In this document: positions 59,709-64,000 of the stretch, piece after piece | Layout: each line of letters begins with the position of its first letter | How positions within the stretch are numbered: position 1 is the first letter of the stretch | Assembly (NCBI RefSeq): GCF_000146185.1 | Contig: NC_012778.1 | Span: 1,247,001 to 1,311,000, forward strand | Source of the DNA: [Eubacterium] eligens ATCC 27750 | GTDB lineage: Bacteria; Bacillota; Clostridia; Lachnospirales; Lachnospiraceae | Reading direction: 5' to 3' | DNA length: 64,000 nucleotides | The notes under the pieces: generated by a model | The model's input: the letters and a program-made list of their open reading frames with translations, nothing else | Told to the model about the DNA's origin: nothing | The model's database searches: none | Made by a program: the position numbers and the translations under genes

Positions 59709-60950
59709 TTACAACTTCCCTTCTATCTCCTTAGGAACATAGGCAAGCACCTTAATTCCGTCTTCTGTGTACTCTTCACTTTCAAGCTGTCCGAACTGTC
59801 TTATAAGCTGTATCTTACCTGCTTCGCTGTAAGAAAATACTCTTTCAATTCTTATTCTGCTCTTAAGAATAATTTCCTGTAAGCACTCTTTAAATGCTTC
59901 AAGGCCATTGCCTCTTACGGCAGATATATTGTATGTGTAGTCTGCATGCAAATCCTTAGCTGCCGGCTTCTCCGGTAAAACATCACATTTATTAAACAAT
60001 GTAACAACAGGCTTTCCTTCAACACCTAACTGCTTAAGTGTTGCATATACTGTTGACATCTGCTGTTCATAGTCTGGGTTGGATACATCAACAACATGCA
60101 CTATAATGTCTGCATACTTTGCCTCTTCAAGAGTACTCTTGAATGCTTCAATAAGATTATGTGGAAGCTTTCTTATAAATCCGACTGTATCAGTAAGCAA
60201 CACTTTCTCTCCATTAGGAAGTTCCATACTTCTTGTTGTAGGGTCAAGTGTTGCAAAAAGCTTGTCCTCCGACAGCACACCCGCATCAGTAAGCTTGTTA
60301 AGAAGTGTTGATTTGCCGGCATTAGTATATCCAACTATAGCCGCAACAGATGTTGATGTCTTAGCTCTTTTGCTTCTCTGGACATCTCTGTGTTCCTTCA
60401 TATCCTTAAGGTCTGCTGAGAGCTTTGATATTCTGTCCCTTATAAGTCGTCTGTCTGTCTCAATCTTTTTCTCACCGGGACCTCTTGTTCCTATTCCGCC
60501 ACCAAGTCTTGACATTGATGTTCCGAAACCCGCAAGTCTTATTGAACGGTACTTTAACTGTGCCATCTCAACCTGAATCTTACCTTCACTTGATGTAGCT
60601 CTTGCCGCAAATATGTCAAGAATAACCATTGTTCTATCCATTACCTTGATTCCAAGCTCATCCTCAAGATTCTTAAACTGGGCAGGACTTAATTCGTCAT
60701 CACATATAATTCCCGTAGCATCAAGCTCATCAATCATAAGTCTTAATTCTTCAATCTTACCTTTGCCAATATATGTTGCAGGGTGAAAGTTATCTCTTGT
60801 CTGAATCATTCTTCCAACTGTCTGCGCGCCTGCTGTCTTAGCAAGCTCTCCAAGCTCATCAAGAGAGCGTTCTGTATCATCATCTGTATCAAATGCTACT
60901 CCAACCAGAATAACTCTCTCGATAATCTCATCTGTCTCATAAACTGCCAT
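59709..60950 (-). CDS. hflX: GTPase HflX
   Basis: A 413-residue ribosome-associated GTPase. The N-terminal HflX domain (about 1-190) has HPATYIGKGKIEELRLMIDE and FAARATSSEGKIQVEMAQLK. The GTPase part has G1 VGYTNAGKST (about 208), G3 DTVGFI, G4 NKCD (about 318). HflX splits stalled ribosomes under stress. AAAAGGA is before ATG 60950. Gap of 14 bases after ptsI. Confidence 0.95.
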   Translation of the reverse strand: MAVYETDEIIERVILVGVAFDTDDDTERSLDELGELAKTAGAQTVGRMIQTRDNFHPATYIGKGKIEELRLMIDELDATGIICDDELSPAQFKNLEDELGIKVMDRTMVILDIFAARATSSEGKIQVEMAQLKYRSIRLAGFGTSMSRLGGGIGTRGPGEKKIETDRRLIRDRISKLSADLKDMKEHRDVQRSKRAKTSTSVAAIVGYTNAGKSTLLNKLTDAGVLSEDKLFATLDPTTRSMELPNGEKVLLTDTVGFIRKLPHNLIEAFKSTLEEAKYADIIVHVVDVSNPDYEQQMSTVYATLKQLGVEGKPVVTLFNKCDVLPEKPAAKDLHADYTYNISAVRGNGLEAFKECLQEIILKSRIRIERVFSYSEAGKIQLIRQFGQLESEEYTEDGIKVLAYVPKEIEGKL

Positions 60951-60964
60951 ATATATATTTCCTT

Positions 60965-62692
60965 TTACTTTTTATTTCTTTCTGATATATAGTCACTAAG
61001 ATAGTCTGTTACTTCTTTCTCAGTTACCATTGACATAACCTTATCTGTTACAAGTCCGGCTTCTTTAATTGACCAGTCTGCAATTGTCTTTCTCGTCTCT
61101 AATACCTTTCCTGTTGATACTGAAAATTCATCCAGACCAAATGATAAAAGTATCGGAGCCATTAAAGCATTTGCAGCTGCCTCACCACACATTCCGGCTT
61201 CAATACCTGCATTATGGGCACATTCTATTATCCTTCTTATAAGCCTTAATACTGCCGGATTAAATGCAGAATACAGATATGCCACATTTTCATTGCATCT
61301 GTCTACTGCAATAGTATACTGTGTAAGGTCATTAGTACCAATTGAAAAGAAATCAGCCTCCTTTGCTAATGTATCTGCCATAACAGCAGCTGCCGGAGTT
61401 TCAATCATAATGCCTGTCTGGATATTCTTATCATAATTAATTCCGTTACGGTCAAGGTCGCTGCATATCTTCTTAATCAGCTCTTTCACCTGTCTTACTT
61501 CATTAACTGATGTAATCATAGGTATCATAATTCTTATACAGCCATATGCACTTGCCCTTAGAATTGCACGAAGCTGTGTTGTAAATATATCAACTCTGTC
61601 AAGGCAGAATCTTATTGCACGGTATCCTAAAAATGGATTAGCCTCTTTGGTAAGTCCCATATAAGGAATATCCTTATCTCCACCAATATCAAGTGTTCTT
61701 ATTGTAAGTGGCATGCCTTTTGTCAGTACTGCTGCCTTCTTATATTCCTCAAACTGTTCCTCCTCTGTCGGCAGCGCATTCTTATTAAGAAAGAGAAACT
61801 CTGTCCTGAAAAGTCCCACGCCTTCAGCTCCGTCCTTAACTGCCTTGGCTGCTTCATCAGCTCCACCAATATTGGCAGCAAGCATAACCTTCTTTCCATC
61901 AGCTGTCTCTGTGCTTTTATTAATAAAGGTCTTTAATTCCTCAATATGTTCTTCATATTTTTTCTTTTTCTTCTCATATATAGAAAGTGTACGCGGTGTC
62001 GGATTAATAAAAACTTCTCCATAAGCTCCATCTATTATTATAAAATCTCCATCTTTTACTTTCTGAAGTATTCCCTTCACACTAAGTACTGCCGGAATCT
62101 CAAGTGCTCTTGCAAGAATTGAAGCATGCGCCGTATCGCCACCCTTTTCAGCTATAATACCTGCAACATGTGCTATGTCCATAGAAGCTGTCATCGATGG
62201 CTTAATCTCATCTGCAACAATAACAGTATTATCCGGAAGATTAGTAAGGTCAAATGCTTTCGTTCCCTGCAATATCTGTATCATTCTTTCTCTCATATCC
62301 TGAATATCAGTAACACGCTGCTGCATATCAGGATTATCCATTGAAGAAAACAATTGAATCAGCTTATTACACACATCATCAAAAGCTGCTTCTGCACATA
62401 TATGACTATTATCAATTGCAGCAACAACTTCATTCTCTGTTGTTATATCTCTTGCAAGATATATCTGATTCTTAAGCACCAGTGCATCCTTGTCAGACTC
62501 ACCAAGTTTTTTCTCCAGTTCAGACAATAATTCTTCCGTCTGCTCTATAAATGTTTTTCTGGCCTCAAAGAATCTTTTCTTCTCTTCTTCGGCATTATAA
62601 TGCGTTCCCCTGTTTACAACAGCACTGGCATTATAAACAATAAGAACATGTCCTATGCCAATTCCTCTTGAAGTTCCTATTCCTCTTTCCAT
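60965..62692 (-). CDS. ptsI: PEP-protein phosphotransferase, PTS enzyme I
   Basis: A 575-residue enzyme that passes phosphate from PEP to HPr. The phospho-His is His189 in GGDTAHASILARAL, the same position as in E. coli enzyme I. The PEP-binding barrel has GLFRTEFLFLN and EADFFSIGTNDLTQYTIAVDRCN. HPr is not in this window, unlike in many genomes where ptsH is adjacent. GGGGGC is about seven bases before ATG 62692. Third-party neighbours are a GDPD protein (15 bases upstream) and hflX. Confidence 0.96.
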   Translation of the reverse strand: MERGIGTSRGIGIGHVLIVYNASAVVNRGTHYNAEEEKKRFFEARKTFIEQTEELLSELEKKLGESDKDALVLKNQIYLARDITTENEVVAAIDNSHICAEAAFDDVCNKLIQLFSSMDNPDMQQRVTDIQDMRERMIQILQGTKAFDLTNLPDNTVIVADEIKPSMTASMDIAHVAGIIAEKGGDTAHASILARALEIPAVLSVKGILQKVKDGDFIIIDGAYGEVFINPTPRTLSIYEKKKKKYEEHIEELKTFINKSTETADGKKVMLAANIGGADEAAKAVKDGAEGVGLFRTEFLFLNKNALPTEEEQFEEYKKAAVLTKGMPLTIRTLDIGGDKDIPYMGLTKEANPFLGYRAIRFCLDRVDIFTTQLRAILRASAYGCIRIMIPMITSVNEVRQVKELIKKICSDLDRNGINYDKNIQTGIMIETPAAAVMADTLAKEADFFSIGTNDLTQYTIAVDRCNENVAYLYSAFNPAVLRLIRRIIECAHNAGIEAGMCGEAAANALMAPILLSFGLDEFSVSTGKVLETRKTIADWSIKEAGLVTDKVMSMVTEKEVTDYLSDYISERNKK

Positions 62693-62707
62693 ACATATGC
62701 CCCCATT

Positions 62708-64000
62708 CTACTGATTAAACACATACCTTATCATGTTAACAATAGTTTCCGATGTATCTCTCGAATATATTGTCTCCCTTGCAAGCACCGGATTGTCAGT
62801 AATGATCCCATCTACGCCTTTGTTAGTCAGATTCTTGATTGACTCTTTATTATTTACTGTCCAAGCATAAACACGCTTACCTGAATTATGAATTGCATCT
62901 ATAGTTCTCTTTGATAAAAATGCAGCATTTATACTAAAGAAATCTATATTCTTCATATCATAAAAATCTCCATATGCTGCTGATAAAATATATCCAACCT
63001 TAATATTTTCATTGTATGATTTAACTGCCTGCAATGCAGAATTACTGAAAGATGTTATAACACAATCATTAACCATATTATATTTCTCTATAAGTCTTAC
63101 TGTATTCTTTGCAAGAAGTTCACCATTATCTGAAGGTTTCAGCTCAATGTTCAGTTTAATCTTACCCTGAGTAAATTCAAGTACCTCTTTTAACAGCGGA
63201 ACATTTTCGCCTTTATACTCATCCGAAAACCACGAACCGGCATCAAGACTTTTAACTTCCCTATAAGTCATTTCAACTATATTTGCATCAATGCCGGTAG
63301 TTCTGTAAGCATTTGAATCATGCATTACAATTACCTCTCCACTTCCTGTCAGCTGTACATCCAGTTCAATGTAATCCGCCATGTCATCAATTGCTTTCTC
63401 AAAGGCAGCCATAGTATTCTCTGGCGCTTCTTTTGATGCTCCTCTGTGTGCCATAACCTTAGTTTCATGGAATATAGCAACATTTTCAAAAGGATTATTA
63501 TTAAATGACATTAACAGATAGCATGAATCTGCAATAACTGCTGACGCAATAATAACACTATATATTATCTTTCTTCGTCTTGCAGGACCTTCCTGTATAT
63601 CTGTGAACTCAAATGTAATATCGTCTACATCAGTATATTTGTAATACATATGTGAAATAGCCGAAAAAGACAGTGGTATTGCTACACATACAAGAATACA
63701 TTTTATAATTAGTCTTTCTGTCCTTAATGCAGACAGAAATATAGCATTTCCAAGATATGCCATATTAAGAATCTTAACACCTGCAACAAGAAATACTGAT
63801 ATAAGCACATAAGTTATTCCAATAATTGCAAGCATAACCAGATTATACACAACAAGTGCTGATATTGTTCCCATTGGATGCTTCTTAACCATACGGGCAC
63901 TTTTCTTATATGCTTCCCTAAATCCCAGTCCTTCCATCATGCATATATTCATTGCATATATTCCAGGAATTACAATTGCGTATATAATGACAAACACAAA
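62708..64000 (-). CDS. Glycerophosphodiester phosphodiesterase with membrane domain (5' end beyond the window)
   Basis: The last 430 codons of a longer gene whose start lies right of base 64000. The N-terminal visible half (about 1-175) is membrane-embedded, with at least four hydrophobic segments (e.g. TISALVVYNLVMLAIIGITY), as in membrane-anchored GDPD proteins. The C-terminal half (about 180-425) is the catalytic barrel, with MAHRGASKEAPENTMAAFEK (catalytic His), YIELDVQLTGSGEVIVMHD (Glu, Asp and second His) and INIELKPSDN-type strand NIELKP. It cleaves glycerophosphodiesters to glycerol-3-phosphate, likely at the outer face. Upstream of ptsI by 15 bases. Confidence 0.9.
   Translation of the reverse strand, partial: FVFVIIYAIVIPGIYAMNICMMEGLGFREAYKKSARMVKKHPMGTISALVVYNLVMLAIIGITYVLISVFLVAGVKILNMAYLGNAIFLSALRTERLIIKCILVCVAIPLSFSAISHMYYKYTDVDDITFEFTDIQEGPARRRKIIYSVIIASAVIADSCYLLMSFNNNPFENVAIFHETKVMAHRGASKEAPENTMAAFEKAIDDMADYIELDVQLTGSGEVIVMHDSNAYRTTGIDANIVEMTYREVKSLDAGSWFSDEYKGENVPLLKEVLEFTQGKIKLNIELKPSDNGELLAKNTVRLIEKYNMVNDCVITSFSNSALQAVKSYNENIKVGYILSAAYGDFYDMKNIDFFSINAAFLSKRTIDAIHNSGKRVYAWTVNNKESIKNLTNKGVDGIITDNPVLARETIYSRDTSETIVNMIRYVFNQ

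Overview
The window looks like chromosome of a low-GC anaerobic Firmicute of the Lachnospiraceae. Closest in character is a pectin specialist of the Lachnospira (Eubacterium) eligens type; that name is inferred from gene content, not from a search. Reasons: AT-rich sequence with strong AGGAGG-type ribosome sites, Gram-positive surface proteins ending in QTGD/QTSD-hydrophobic-KKR tails, a CIRCE element, a DUF4250/DUF1292 gene complement, pyruvate phosphate dikinase, and very large secreted pectinases. No phage, transposase, CRISPR array, rRNA gene or plasmid gene was seen.

Layout. 1-6.4 kb: the end of a MoxR/DUF58 operon, an Lrp/AsnC regulator with a terminator-like leader hairpin, DUF1292, a UvrD-like helicase, GreA, a decayed ABC-exporter remnant, tRNA-Pro(CGG) and a ThiT-like thiamine transporter. 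6.4-14.4 kb: a 1331-residue pectinesterase divergent from an AraC-type regulator, then an XRE regulator divergent from two unknown surface proteins. 14.4-22.8 kb: a conserved pair of unknown function (GGGtGRT protein and NifU-like scaffold), hexosamine genes (glmS and a left-handed beta-helix protein), topB, yfbR and asd. 22.9-32.1 kb: two tandem PL1-PL9 double pectate lyases, one wall-anchored and one apparently released. 32.2-40.6 kb: phosphoesterase, a cytoplasmic BMP-domain protein, an aminotransferase, KDPG aldolase, a MATE exporter and upp-uraA. 40.7-46.5 kb: ppdK, a DUF4250 gene and clpB. 46.6-51.6 kb: a glycerate/tartronate cluster (glycerate kinase, tartronate semialdehyde reductase, GntP permease, CdaR). 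51.7-64 kb: hcp, two peptidoglycan-related proteins, flotillin, a zinc-ribbon membrane protein, and the run GDPD-ptsI-hflX-folA, which enters from beyond the right edge.

How the genes work together. The pectinesterase removes methyl groups from pectin and the two PL1-PL9 enzymes cleave the resulting polygalacturonate outside the cell; KDPG aldolase is the last step of galacturonate breakdown inside. The promoters of all three pectinases carry a TTAGCAA motif 66-79 bases before the start codon. That suggests one regulon, perhaps under the AraC-type protein beside the pectinesterase. The glycerate cluster is a second carbon-acid module with its own regulator. Most genes are on the minus strand, in short operons closed by clear intrinsic terminators.
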